A DNA stretch of 64,000 nucleotides, taken from positions 74,335,501 to 74,399,500 of the forward strand of contig JAWZYU010000011.1 of assembly GCA_038380435.1 (NCBI GenBank), given 5' to 3'. The notes beneath the pieces are model-generated. The model was not told where the DNA came from. It worked only from the letters and a program-made list of their open reading frames with translations, and searched no databases. The translations under genes were made by a program, and so were the position numbers. Below, piece by piece: positions 20,790 through 32,078 of the stretch (its first letter is position 1; each line of letters opens with the position of its first letter). This DNA is from Ryuthela nishihirai. Taxonomy: Eukaryota; Arthropoda; Arachnida; Araneae; Heptathelidae.

Positions 20790-22807
20790 GTAGGGGAAAT
20801 CGGTATACGCCCGATTTTTGAAGTAGGCTATATTTGTCCCTGTCCCTTTTGACTAATTTCTTCAAATCTGGATTGAAAACAATTTTGATATTATGGGCTC
20901 CGAGTAATTTGCGGACCGATTCACATAGGACAGGAACGTAAGAAATAGGTCCGGCAAAAGTTATACGTTCGGGATCGGCGATTGCGAGGAGAGCCGAATC
21001 TCTTCTGTTTTTTTTTCTATATTTACTGATAACTTTGTCTATTGCTGTTGAGTTGTAGCCATGGGAAGCAGCGATGGAATGGAAGACACGGCGAAAGCCC
21101 TATGTGTGAGGGAATGGAAGGCTACAATTTTGTACGCCCATGGGGCGCATGAATCTGCACGTATGACAGAAGGGACGTAGGTAGGCTTCCGGTATACCGA
21201 CGTCGTCAAGGCTCCTGTGTCATCTTTTTGGATGAAAATATCTAAATAGGGGATGGCACTTCTATTCTCCTCCTCCTTCGTAAAGCGTATCGTGGGATAT
21301 ATATTGTTGGCAGAGTCAATGAGGCTGTTGAATTGCTCATTGCTGCCATTCCAAATTAAAAATATATCGTCGACATAGCGACACCAGAAGAAGGGTAAAA
21401 TTGCTGCTGAGTTGAACAATTTTGTTTCAAGATCTTGAAGGACAATTTCGGATAGGATACCGGAAAGGGGGGAGCCCATGGGGCCCCCCGAGTCCTGCCT
21501 GTAGATTTGGTTGCCGAACTGGAAATAGTTGTTTTCGGTGATGAGTTTTAGAGCCTCATGAATAGCGTTGATTTCGGGAAGGGAAAATTTTTGCGTTTCA
21601 ATAATTTTTGTCCGAAACAACATGACCGCATCAACTGGAGTGGATGGGAATAAAGGGACAATGTCAAGTGTGACAAATTTGCTGTCGGAATGGACAGATC
21701 CTTGAGTCAGTTGAGAAATTCCGCCGTCGACTTTATAGAAAATGGGTGATCGGAAATGAGGTTGGATAGAAATTTCGACAAACTCTTTTCAAGGAAGAAA
21801 GTTGGAGAAGTTCTTTTGCACACGAGCGGCCGGATGATATAATTATCTTTGTGCACTTTGCAAAGTTCGCGGTGCTTGGCAGTTGGATGTCACTGAGCTC
21901 TTCTTAAGGTCCTTGGGGAGCCACCTGTTGTTTTTTTAGCCTGCAGACCATGTTTTTGATGCTACTGGTGGGGTTAATATTTCAACTAGTGCAATGGGAG
22001 CTATTTATGAAGTCCAAAACTTTGGCATCTTGTCCATTATGACAAACTGGCATGTTTTATCGGCTAAGGTGATAACAATGTCAGGGGTGTTTTGAACGTT
22101 TTTTTAATGCCTGAAAATATTCGGATGAAAAATTCCTATCCGAGTAGGATGGATAATTTTGTCGGGATTTCATGAATTTGAGGACTTTTTGTCTGATAGC
22201 ATTAATTTTATGCTCTTCCAAATGTCCGCGCGCATTGCTAATGATATTTTCAACTTCGGAGATTATTTCTTTTTTGTCCAAATTTCTATGGAAAGGGCTG
22301 AATTTAGGGCCATGTTCCAGAGCAGCCAGTTCGTTAAGAGGAAAAATTTTATTGGACAGATTAACAACAAGAAGCGGGTTTAAAAATAGGGCAAAAAGGC
22401 TTATCTGAAGTTTTAGTGAGCCACTGGATCTTTTTAAGATGTTTTCGTCTGGTATCATTCTTGTGTTTTTCTTCTGTGTAGTGGAACCTTTCTAGTAGAT
22501 TCGTAAGCACGAGGGGAGGGCAGCTGTAGCAGAAGTCCTGGTGCGCCTGGTAGGCCTCTGTTTTAATTCTTGAAATGTGCCGTCTTTTTTCTTGTATTAG
22601 CGTAAGGAAAAGCTTGACTTCCGCTGCGCGCAGCACATGTTGACATGAGCCAGGGTGGCTGCCGCGTGTTAGACGGATCGACTGTGGGATAACATTGTTG
22701 CGTCGGCAGTTCAGAAGAAACCACAATTGTTCCAGATTCACGACAAGTTTTATCGGTAAAGATCGTAACGTTTTCCAATGTTGGTAGTAGGTCATCGGCC
22801 GCCTCTG
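20790..22807 (-). pseudogene. Penelope-like element (PLE) reverse transcriptase, broken
   Basis: On the minus strand the N-terminal PLE region (22852-22361 and 22458-22081) shows 'LEHGPKFSPF' and 'LKFMKSRQNYPSYS', then (shifted) 'TLADKTCQFVIMDK'. The RT core follows: 'FVTLDIVPLFPSTPVD' holds the first catalytic Asp (about 21660), 'GGPMGSPLSG' the substrate-contact motif, 'CRYVDDIFLIWNG' the catalytic YVDD, and 'SVYRKPTYVPS' a PLE-typical motif. The linker towards the GIY-YIG endonuclease ends near 20795 at 'LLQKSGVYRF', where the copy is cut, so no endonuclease follows. Several frameshifts and stops are present. PLEs transpose through an RT plus GIY-YIG nuclease; this copy cannot. Confidence 0.87.
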
Positions 22808-23177
22808 AGCTAGCAGTAGACTGGGAGCACGCCACACTTCTTGCGCATGCATCCACTTTCTACGGAACCATAGTCCGCGAGGCTATTGAAATAATGACCT
22901 CGTTCGTCCCCACCTGCAACCGAGACACTGGAATCACCCTACAAGACATGTGGAAAGAAGCTCTTTGTCTAAACAGACCTAACGTCAATACATAGCATCA
23001 CTTCACTGAAGACGGAGAGCCGTCTTTGCTCCGAAAACCTTCTGAGAGTTTTCTCCTAAGAACTTTCAACATGCAAATAGTTTGAAGAATAAACTAAAAT
23101 TTTATTGCTCAATGACAGAGAATTTTAAAATATTTTAAATTAATTTTTGAGCAAGAAGGTCTTTTTAATTGTATACT
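22808..23177 (+). pseudogene. PLE GIY-YIG C-terminal end plus 3' region (plus-strand piece)
   Basis: Begins inside the C-terminal endonuclease region ('DWEHATLLAHASTFYGTIVREA', with part shared with 24340-24420) and runs into about 170 bp of non-coding 3' sequence (cttcactgaagacgg to gcaagaaggtcttttt). That 3' sequence recurs at 24521-24685 in the same orientation. It joins the minus-strand PLE piece head to head near 22808. A SINE-A copy begins at its right end. Confidence 0.75.
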
Positions 23178-23389
23178 TCCCATGGCCGAGTGGTTAGCGT
23201 ACTTGGCTACTCATCTAAGGGACCTGGGTTCGAGCCCCGGGTAAGGCATGGCTGTTTGTATGGTTTTTCTGTTGAGGTCCTGCCATCCTCACAGACCTTC
23301 TACTATGGCATATAAACTGACAGGCTCCTGTCAGACCTTGTGGCAAGCAGCTGCTTGAGGGGGTATTTATTTATTTATATATTTAAAGA
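23178..23389 (+). mobile_element. SINE-A, copy 2
   Basis: The best-preserved head of the family: A-box tggccgagtggttagcg (23183), B-box gggttcgagccccgg (about 23226), body with ggtcctgccatcctcacag and cagctgcttgaggggg, tail (TATT)n to about 23388. Inserted between two PLE pieces of opposite orientation. Confidence 0.9.
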
Positions 23390-24092
23390 CAGTGCTTCGT
23401 CTTCAGTGAAGTGACACTATGTAGTGGCATTAGGGCTGTTTAGAGCTTCTTTCCACATATTGTGAAGGGTGATTCCAGTGTTTCGGTTGCAGGTGGGGAT
23501 GGCGAGGTCGTTATTTCAATAGCCATGCAAACTATGGTTCTGTAGAAAGTGGATGCACATACAAGCGGTGTGGTGTGCTCCCAGTCTACTGTTGCCGCAT
23601 GTTGTACTGCTAGCTCGGAAATGGCTGTCGTTAGCTTGTTTTGGCTGAGATCTCTTTGATGCTCTGTGAAACTCTCTTGTAAAGAACATATGGTTTTTCT
23701 GTTGTGGTAGTAGACAAAGTAATTATCCAGCAAGTGTAAGGGAAATCAGTATACGCCTGATTTTTGAAGTAGGCTAAATTTGTCTCTGTCCCTTTTGAAA
23801 ATTTTCTTCAGATTTAGATAAATATTTTCTGCAAAATATTTAATGATTTATGAACAAAACGTAAGCAGGTACCACTGTGATTGTCATCTATGTTCAGAAT
23901 TGAAGCTGGGCTGAAAACAATTTTGATATTTTAGCTCCGAGTAACTTTCAGACTGAATTTGATTAGGCCACGAATGTAAGATATAGGTCCGACAAAGATT
24001 GCACATTCGGAGTCGGTGATTTGGATGAGAGCCGAATCTCTTCTGTTTCCGCTTTATTGATTAGCTTTTTTATTGTTGTTAGGTTGTAGCCA
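23390..24092 (-). pseudogene. PLE linker and GIY-YIG remnant (minus-strand piece)
   Basis: On the minus strand it runs from the RT-distal linker (24060-23760, matching 21000-20800) through 'SLLQKSGVY', then the GIY-YIG-like domain at 23733-23440: 'NYFVYYHNRKTICSLQESF', 'TEHQRDLSQNK' and 'DWEHTTPLVC'. The family pattern is GVY...Y(I/V)G, R, EH and W-x-x-T. The YIG part reads FVYY, so the catalytic motif is degraded. It ends in the same cttcactgaagac 3' region. Confidence 0.78.
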
Positions 24093-24690
24093 TATCAAAA
24101 TTGTTTTCAGCCCAGCTTCAAATCTGAAGAAAATTGAAAGGGAAAGAGACAAATTTAGCATACTTCAAAAATCTGGCATATACTGATTTCCCTTACACTT
24201 GCTGGATAATTGCATTGTCTACTACATCAGAAAAACCATACATTCTTTACAAGAGAGTTTCGCAGAGCATCAAACAGATGTCAGCCAAAACAAGCTAATG
24301 ACAGCCACTGTCGAACTAGCAGTACAAAATGCGGCAACAATAGACTGGGAGCACACCACACTGCTTGCATGTCCATCCACTTTCTACGGAACCATAGTTT
24401 GCAAGGCTATTGAAATAATGACCTCGCCATCCCCACCTGCAACCGAGACACTGGAATCGCCCTTCACGATATGTGGAAAGAAGCTCTAAACAGCCCTAAT
24501 GTCGCTACTTAGTGTCACTTCACTGAAGACGGAGCACTGTCCTTGTTCCGAAAAGCTGAGTTTTCTCTTAAAAACTTTTAACATGCAAATAGTTTGAAGG
24601 ATATACTTTAAAATTTTATTGCTCAATGACAGAGAACTTAAAGTTATTTTTAATTAATTTCTGAGCAAGAAGGTCCTTTTAATTGCATAG
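24093..24690 (+). pseudogene. PLE GIY-YIG remnant (plus-strand piece)
   Basis: Mirror image of 23400-23960: starts in the linker (tcaaaattgttttcagcccag), reads 'SGIY'-like at about 24172, then 'CIVYYIRKTIHSLQESFAE' and 'IDWEHTTLLAC', stop at 24487, followed by the shared 3' region up to the poly-T-rich end at about 24690. With the piece at 23390-24092 it forms an imperfect inverted repeat centred at about 24092. No complete nuclease is encoded. Confidence 0.8.
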
Positions 24691-25188
24691 AAATATTATT
24701 TGTATAATAATAGGGATTAAGACTAACCACCAAAATTTTTTATATGATTTTAATATTAAAATATCATTATTATTACAAATGGAAAAATAGATATAAAATT
24801 ATTACAAATGGGAGAAAAATGGATACATCATTTTTAAAAGTGGGGGAAAATAGATACATCTTTTTTTTCATTAGAAAAAAAATTGGATATCATTATTATA
24901 AAAGAAGAAATTAATTATTATTAAAAGCAAACAAAATGTTAAATTATTATTGCAAGTGAAAAAAGGTGGTTATATGATTATTACAAGTGAAAAGAAATGG
25001 TTCATTTTATAACAGTAGCGAGAAGACAGTAACTTTTGGCTTTATATGGCTGATGAATGTAAGACTAAATGATATAAACATACTTATCAGTGCAAGACCT
25101 GCTTACATCACCTTCATTTTCCAATACAGAAGCATCTACATATATTTGGCAATGTTAAGTTTCTGGTTTTATAGCTATCCTGTAGTAC
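24691..25188. other. AT-rich, degenerate short tandem motif
   Basis: Between about 24750 and 25010 a loosely repeated unit (attattacaaatgg-aaaaa-tagatacat) occurs several times, too diverged to call a satellite. No gene recognised. Confidence 0.3.
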
Positions 25189-25336
25189 CTTTGAGATCTG
25201 GCTAAGATAACAGCTGCATGAAAATCATGTAAAGAAACTGGAGTGCTGACTAGTAATTCATAAGGATATGTGTTTGCTGTATGTGCAAGAAAGTCAATTG
25301 CTTTCTCCAGGTGTATAGCTTTATAACCTTGAATGC
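25189..25336 (-). CDS. Putative host-gene exon (unidentified gene)
   Basis: The 148-bp minus-strand block is bounded by a strong acceptor (tttttttttctag) and the donor gtactaca. The open frame reads 'GYKAIHLEKAIDFLAHTAN' then 'ANTYPYELLVSTPVSLHDFH', ending 'AAVILARSQ'. It looks like helical protein sequence with amphipathic spacing and has no repeat copy elsewhere in the window. I cannot name the protein. It probably belongs with the exon at 25522-25700, although the reading phases do not join directly, so a small exon may be missing. Confidence 0.5.
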
Positions 25337-25521
25337 CTAGAAAAAAAAAACATTTTAGAAACAAACTTCAACTGAGTAACAACCATGTTTTTATATATGA
25401 AAATTAATAAAATGCAATGAAAATAGTGTTCCTTTTATAGAAACACAATCCTTAATTAGTTTCATATAGCTCTTTGTCTATATATAAAAAAAAAATGTAA
25501 AAAAAAATAAGAAAATCACAC

Positions 25522-25700
25522 CATTGCAAAACTGTTGCCTTTATCAGACATTCAATGACCACGTTAACTGTTTCCAGAAAAGACCTTCCCAGTGATTGAT
25601 GTGCATCCTGAGCTTTGCTCGATAATTGGGGTGGCAGATAATAGCTATAGATGAGCATGGGGCACACTGTGATTGGTGCATGAGCCCAGACATCGCAGAA
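25522..25700 (-). CDS. Putative host-gene exon (unidentified gene)
   Basis: The 179-bp minus-strand block follows a polypyrimidine tract and acceptor (tttccttttta caag) and ends at donor gtgtgatt. The preferred frame reads 'FCDVWAHAPITVCPMLIYSY' then 'SLGRSFLETVNVVIECLIKA'. A second frame is also open for about 50 codons, so the phase is not certain. Unique in the window. Function unknown. Confidence 0.45.
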
Positions 25701-26090
25701 CTTGTAAAAAGGAAAAAAAAAAAGATTTCATTTGCTTCAGTCTTCAAATGGAATGGTCGCAACTCAGGAATAATCCTTTTGGCTTTGAATCAGCATGGCT
25801 GTGTCCCACTGGAGACCAGTTTAGGCCTGGTTTGAATTGACAGTCAGTAAACACATTAGCTCAACGAGACTGATATGACAATCACCTCTTACGTATATAT
25901 ATTAATAAACTTGTAAAGAAAATACCATTTTTAAAACAAGAGCTAGAGTGGTTCTGCCAACAATTACATAAAATATGTGCATAAAACTTAAGTTTTTTTC
26001 ATTGCGACACTTCGATGAGAAAAGAATCCTAGAAGCTATTACCAGCTTTTTCATAAAAGGATGCCTTACTAAAACTGAAGTCAGGTTTAA

Positions 26091-26211
26091 CTTTTTCACT
26101 TCCATACCAGCTCAAAATTGCCAAGATTTTAAATGGACTCATCCAATCAATGCTATTCCTTCCTCTTCATACCTTCTACCTGCAGTTTGGGCCAGTATGG
26201 TAAAGAAAGGG
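26091..26211. mobile_element. Short TTAA-flanked MITE (piggyBac-type), copy 1
   Basis: 121 bp between TTAA at 26087-26090 and 26212-26215. Ends ctttttcacttccatacc and, reverse complement, CCCTTTCTTTACCATACTGG are inverted repeats. The same family recurs at 36464-36602, also between TTAA sites, which supports mobility by a piggyBac-type transposase. Confidence 0.75.
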
Positions 26212-26720
26212 TTAAATGACCACTGCCTGAAGTGTTACAACTTACATGAAGTATTCTGCATTAAAATTTTATAGATTAAATATTTTTTAATTAATACAGT
26301 CGTGCATTTCAGGTATTTTGAGTTATGTTTTTAGTTCAGAAATATTTCCAAAATGTGCTCAAAGAAAAATAATGCCAATCGATGCTTTTGATCACAGATA
26401 GCTGGGTGCATGGAAGCTATCCTATGACAATGAACCGGTTTTGAAATCTCCTGAATGAAATGAGCTGTTTGGCAGCAAAATAAAAGTGTATGGATACCAA
26501 GTATTAAAGAAGTGTACTTGTTTTCACCGATGTTGCTTTACACTAGGTTTTTAAGAACGTAGAAAATATTTTCTCCTCTTTCTCTATTAGCCATGAGGTT
26601 TTTAACCCTAGAGTTATACCCTGTGCACATTATATAAAATGGCTGTAAAATAATGTAAAATAATAATAAAAAAAAATGGCTGTAATGGTGTGGTGGGTGA
26701 AGAGCCAGATGGTGAAGAAG

Positions 26721-26776
26721 GGGATGGCTGTTAAGAGCCAGATGGTGAAGACCATCAGGCTCTTAACAGCCATCCC
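26721..26776. repeat. 19-bp-arm hairpin
   Basis: gggatggctgttaagagcc at 26721-26739 pairs perfectly with 26758-26776; loop of 18 bp contains a second small inverted repeat (atggtgaagaccat). Confidence 0.85.
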
Positions 26777-28079
26777 GTGGTTACCCTTTCTCTACCAAAC
26801 TCTGAGTTTTTGACATGGTTAGCTTAATGTGTGCATAAAAGTGTAACTCAAGAGATAGAACAACTGAACTTACGTTTAATGGATTTGATTATGGTGGCTA
26901 GAAATATCCATTCACTATTTTGATAACTCTTCTTGATACAAGAAAAATTGGTATGCTTTTAAATACAATTTTAATATTAATTTAAAATATTGCTTTGGTA
27001 TAATTTAAAATATATTTCAGGTATTAATAATGCATATAGGTTTCCATAAATTAAAGAACTCTATATTATGTCAATGGAAAGTTAATGTTGAAACTCTATA
27101 ACTGCTAAAATAAGTTTTTTGTTTTAAAAATGTAACAGACAGTGGTTAAAGTAGGTCAGTACATTGTACTGGCAACAAATTATTTGGAGGTATGGCATAC
27201 CGGTAACACATTTATCATTAGTGGTGCAGTTAACGATTTCTTTTATACTTTAAATGATCTTTCAATTGAGCAATTTATTAAAAAACAATCAGATCATTCC
27301 TTTTAAGAAAAATTTCCCAATTTTGAATTACAGTACTAGTTTTTAACCTTTTTAGATATAAAACTGTTAAACTGAGGTTCCATTTCTGCCGACAGAAATG
27401 CCAAGGGGGAGTAAATAGTGCTTTCTTTCTTTGAACGATTAGCAAGGAGACTGGGTAAAGAGAGCAGAACAAGAGAGACAAAGACAACTTCAACCAAAAC
27501 CGTCTCTTGAGTAGTTGTTAAGAGTTCAAAGACAGTGAAAGTTCACATCCTCCACAGCTGTCTGGGATGGTTCTTAATTACCACCAGAGGCAGAAGTGGG
27601 AAAACTGAATGAGGTTTTCAAATTCTTATTTTAACTCTCACTCAATCAATATGTATGCATATATATTCATGTTTTCTGCTTTCAACTTCTAAATACGTTA
27701 TTCTAAATAACTATATTCTGTTGAATTGAAAATTCGAATATTTCTGAAACTCATGGAGGCAATTTAATGGAGACATTGGGCACAGGACTCCACTAATTTA
27801 AGCAATGCGTTTGAAGATTGAGGCGGGGTAGAGAGGGAATTAATTTTTTTGTTGTTAATATAAATTCATGAAATAAAAAAAAATCAATATTTATCATTTA
27901 ATTGCCTTATATTATGCTACTGGAGTAGCATAATTCAGAATCTAATAATGTTCCTTTTGTTTAATTGTCCAACAAAAGTTTTAAATGCTTGAACTTATAT
28001 TGGTAGGTTATTAGATTTTGTGATAATGCAATTTTTTGATTCGAGTCCTACATGCACATACTCAAGACATAGTTTTGAG

Positions 28080-28345
28080 GTGGGGGCGAGAATAAGATGA
28101 ATAGGATTTTCCAATTGCTAAAATATCCACCGATCAGGAAAGGTTTGAATGATGTTCTATATGGAGTAAAAATTTTTATTGTGGTTTAGCTTTTAAAATC
28201 TATTTTTAGTGTCGGACATATGTGGACTAAAATAAAATTATACAAAGACACCTGTCTTGGATTTCAAAGAGTAGACAAATTTGAGATTTCGTAGAAGACG
28301 ACAGCATTTTGGGTAGGGGGGGGGGGGGTCCCAGACTCCTCCCCT
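28080..28345 (+). repeat. Interspersed repeat R1, copy 1
   Basis: Aligns with 32852-33187: shared order of a G-rich start, ttcccaattactaaaatattccacc, taaaatctatttttagtgt, ttggatttcaaa-gtagac-aatttgagattt, then a G-run and ct-rich end. A third, partial copy lies at about 62140-62260. Probably a non-autonomous DNA element; ends are not well defined here. Confidence 0.6.
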
Positions 28346-28930
28346 CACAAATCACTGATAAATCATTGATTACACTTGATCAAATTTTAAAAGTTATACT
28401 GAATCTTTGATATATCTTATTTCAAAGAAATTTTTTAATAAAGATCTGGATTAGTTCTCAACCCACCTTATTATTATTTTTTTTCTTCAATAAAGGCGAA
28501 ATTTACGAAAACATAGAAAGAAATAGAAAATACTAGAGCATTGTACTTTTGTCATCATACACTTCATTTTATTACCCCTGTAGATGACTTCATGGAATGC
28601 TATGCTTTGAAGCGTACAGGTAGGAAATAAAATCTACTTTCACCACTGATAGCAGATAAAGATCTCAATCGAAAAAATCAATATCTCAATTTTCAACAAT
28701 GTTTTTTCAGTATTTAATGAGTTATGGAAGTTTGAATATTTAACAGCAACTTATACAAAATTGATGAGTAGTGAAATAATTCTTTGCACAAATTTCTAAA
28801 ATATGCACTTATTTTATTAAACACTAATACTTATTACTAAGTTTAAAATAACATCCGAAGTCATTTTTTGTTATTAGCATTTAAAATACGTTAATAACAA
28901 AAATGTTAGATATGCAAGAATCCATAACTC

Positions 28931-29126
28931 ATTAAATAAATATCCCCTCAAGCAGCTGCTTGCCACAGAGGTCTGACAGGAGCCTGTCAGTGTATATGCC
29001 ATAGTAGAAGATCTGTGAGGATGGCAGGACCTCAGCAGGAAAACAACATAAATATCCATGCCTTACACGGGGCTCGAACCCAGGTCCCTTAGATTAGTAG
29101 CCAAGTGCGCTAACCACTCGGCCATG
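28931..29126 (-). mobile_element. SINE-A, copy 3
   Basis: tRNA-like head at 29126-29060 on the minus strand (atggccgagtggttagcgc, B-box gggttcgagccccg), body and AT-rich tail at 28931-28941. Confidence 0.88.
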
Positions 29127-29797
29127 AACAAATATTGTTGAAAATCAATGTATTGTTATATGATTGAAATCTTTATCTGCTATCATATTTTTCAAAACAA
29201 ATAAAAATTAGAAGTTACAGAGTTACGACGATGTCTTCCAATTGATAAAACATAGGGTTGTTCCTTACTTTATGGAAATCAGTGTACTTATAAGCATTAT
29301 GCCATTAACTTTTATATTAATTACAAATTTGTAATATAAACTTCAAAGTGCTTCAAATAGTAGTAGTACTTAGAAACTGTTAAATTACATAAGGTGCACA
29401 GAGTTTGTGAAACAAAAAGTGCACATTAATGTGTCAAGGTTCAAGTACATTATTGTGCACACCCCTACACACTGAAATCCCTCCCATATATTATTGCATT
29501 TTTAGCCCCCCCCCCCCCATACACACAATTCACTATCTTTAAAACACCACTGGATATATCATAAATTACTGTGCAATTGTATCTTTCAAAATATAAAGAA
29601 ACATAAAAAAAGATGTTTCGTTATTCAATATTTAATTAATAACCAATTAATGGATGTCTTAAAATGATTAATGCTAAATTGCATTTGTTTGGATGGAAAC
29701 AGGGAGACTGATTTTCGTTTCATTCATAAAGACTTGAGTCTCACAAGGTGGCAACAGAGCACAGTGGTCTTAGCAAGTGCTGTGACCTGTATTTCAC

Positions 29798-29867
29798 CAC
29801 AAATGTGTTTGCTCTTGGCATACAACAAAGGAATTGGTGGCTTTCGGCAGGAACCAAAGTCCACTGA
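29798..29867 (-). CDS. Putative host-gene exon (unidentified gene)
   Basis: The 70-bp minus-strand block has acceptor attaaacattcag and donor gtgaaata. With one incoming base it reads 'VSGLWFLPKATNSFVVCQEQ', which looks like a beta-propeller strand pair, and its incoming phase matches the outgoing phase of the exon at 30633-30827. A competing frame is open from a second AG 4 bp further on, so the boundary is uncertain. Confidence 0.4.
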
Positions 29868-30059
29868 CTGAATGTTTAATATTGTCAAAATTTAAGAAAA
29901 CTGATAATCAAAATATTCTAATTTAAACAATGAACAAATAATGAATGACTTCACCATTTAAAAAATTTTGATATATTAATATATCATGAATTTGTACAGT
30001 TAAGCACAATGTTGCCATAGCATGGACCTTCAATAATCTTGTCTCCTGCTGCTAGTGAG

Positions 30060-30398
30060 GTGGTGATTGTCCCAGTTGGTAGTGCACAGAGTCGCAATCT
30101 CAGTTCTGAAGTTCAAGTCCTAACTATGTCTGCATTATTTCTCTCCACGGGGGTTCGAAAGGCCACTGCCCATCAAATGGGATGTTAAGTCATGGCTCTG
30201 TGTTCAGGAGAGCTATACTCTGTGCAAGTTAAAGAATATGCTGGGTTGCCTTGACAGAAGGTTTCCATCTGTCACTCTAACAGCTATCCATTGGATACCC
30301 TTCCCCAACCTCATAGTCCTTGTGACCTGTCCATTTTAATCCGTTGTGTGCAAAAAAAGTGCCACTCAGAGGTAAAACAACCTAACCTGACACAAGTT
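30060..30398 (+). mobile_element. SINE-B, old diverged copy
   Basis: Plus-strand head (cccagttggtagtgcacag, B-box gaagttcaagtcc) and body with gggatgttaagtcatggc, gttaaagaatatgctggg and gaggtaaaacaacctaacc. Many substitutions and a missing internal part (about 40 bp) relative to the 8162-8551 copy show greater age. Confidence 0.85.
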
Positions 30399-30632
30399 AG
30401 CTAACTTGCTACCATGCACAGACTATCTACAGTCAAAAGCTAAACCAAAACTTTAAAAAACAATCTTATTTTGAATTAAAATATTAATAAAAATATATTT
30501 ATGAAATGAATTTTTTTAAAATATATTTAAGAGCAAATTTAAAGATCTTGTCAAGAAATGATAACACATTCTTTATTAAGATTATGAAAATGAATTATTC
30601 TTATAATTAAATTATGAATAAAAAATGCATAC

Positions 30633-30827
30633 CTTTTACCATAATGCATTTCTTAATCACAGCATCAATGCTGATTGAGTAAATGGATTCTTTGTGAGAG
30701 GTTCTGACAAACACATAAATGCCACTATGACGAATTGCACGTAACCCAAATGGAACTACTTCATTTTCTCCACAAACATTAATTACGACATCTGCTACAT
30801 CAAATGTTGGCTGATTTGTACAAAATT
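30633..30827 (-). CDS. Putative host-gene exon (unidentified gene)
   Basis: The 195-bp minus-strand exon has an excellent acceptor (long T tract, cccttttag-type) and donor aaag/gtatgc. Open frame of 64 codons: 'QPTFDVADVVINVCGENEVV', 'PFGLRAIRHSGIYVFVRTS', then 'ESIYSISIDAVIKKCIMV'. Alternating hydrophobic strands ('GIYVFVRT', 'SIYSISID') suggest a beta-propeller-like fold. Unique in the window, no stops. It ends with one extra base, compatible with the 29798-29867 exon. I cannot name the gene. Confidence 0.6.
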
Positions 30828-31149
30828 CTAAAGGGAAAAGTTTGAAAAAAAAAAAAAAAAATCAAAGCTAATGCTAATTAAAATTATCTTAAATTTTAAA
30901 GTATGTCTAGAGTTAATTTTATAAATTAATAAACACAGTAAATTATAGGCATTTCCAGATCAATTGTTTATGCATAAGGTCAAAAACAAAATATTCTCCA
31001 GTGAATATGATAAAACTTCAAATGTTTCAAGTTACATAAATTTGCTACAGGGAAATCCTTCTCAAATCCTTAAACAGTCACTAGCAAGCCATGCTCATAG
31101 TCTGAGATACCATGTTTGCCCAAGCAACATGGCTACCCAAAGCAACAAG

Positions 31150-31238
31150 CTACCCAAAGCACAAAAATGAACCTTGCTGCAGTTGGAGTTCATTTTTGTC
31201 CAACTGCAGCAAGGTTCATTTTTGTGCTTTCAGGTAGT
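31150..31238. repeat. Near-perfect 38-bp-arm palindrome
   Basis: Left arm starts ctacc-aaagcacaaaaatgaacc; the right arm 31198-31238 is its reverse complement, with a loop of about 10 bp. No TIR-type flanks or TSD seen. Confidence 0.85.
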
Positions 31239-31729
31239 TGTGCAGCATTTGTTCGATTTGTTTGCATGTTAACATAACCTTGTTCAGGCACAGCCATTAT
31301 CATACATTATACACTGTTGATCCTAAATTAAAAAAATATACATACAAAATGACTGATATCAGTCACCATTTGACACTGAAAGCTACCAAGAGGTCAAATT
31401 AAACATTAAACAATGAAGTAGCTACAATACCAAAATACTTGGTAAAACAAAACATTATGTTGAAAATGTTTTGTAGGTTTTTTTGAAAGTATTCTGTCAT
31501 TGGACAAACATGAGAATGGGGTAATTTTAATCTTAAATATAATTTACTTCCAGTTCTACAACTTAGTCTTAGTTTTCTAAAAGTGTTTATTATAAAAATT
31601 TAACAAACAAAAACTGCAAAAAGCCATCTACAAATGGAGCAGAAGGCCATCTACAATAATTACCATTAACAGCTCTTCCACATAAGCCAGCAATTTGGGA
31701 ACATCAGATCAACAGTAATATGCTTCCTT

Positions 31730-31870
31730 TGCTTTCTGTATTACATAATTTAAAGTCAAGAAGAGAAGCTTTGTAAAGCTTCTCTTATTTTGGTTTAGCT
31801 CTTTAAAGTTAAGAAGAGAAGCTTTGTAAAGCTTCTCTTCTTAACTTTAAATGATGTAATACAGAAAAGA
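31730..31870. repeat. Complex palindrome, about 65-bp arms
   Basis: The left arm ends agaagctttgtaaagcttct and the right arm repeats the same, itself self-complementary, so the structure is a palindrome of palindromes: outer arms pair ctgtattacat...tttaaagt with its complement. A few mismatches and a central tattttggtttagct loop. Confidence 0.8.
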
Positions 31871-32078
31871 ACTTTTGCTTTGTAAAGTACTCTAAGTTAA
31901 ATATTACTCTAGGATAGAGTTGTTACCAAATAATGGAAATAGTACACTTATAAGAGTAGCAAGAGATCTGCTCAAATGACATTTACTTAATTATATATTA
32001 ATATTGTGTTTATTTAAACATTACTTTATATTTGGTATTATAACAGCATTGCATCTCTAAGTTTAAACAAAGTTTGTT

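Larger units (their letters stand above)
26216..28930. other. Long AT-rich stretch, probably intronic or intergenic
   Basis: Holds a hairpin (26721-26776), a repeat-family copy (28080-28345) and one possible 36-bp plus-strand exon at 28584-28619 (acceptor cccctgtag, donor gtagga, frame 'DFMECYALKRT'), which may be chance. No other gene-like content. G-runs at 28319-28330. Confidence 0.35.

Noticed and set aside
24750..25010. CRISPR-like or satellite array
   Set aside because: Units are irregular in length and sequence, AT-rich, and the genome is eukaryotic.
28584..28619. Plus-strand micro-exon with good splice sites
   Set aside because: Only 36 bp, no partner exon on the plus strand, and it lies within what looks like an intron of a minus-strand gene.
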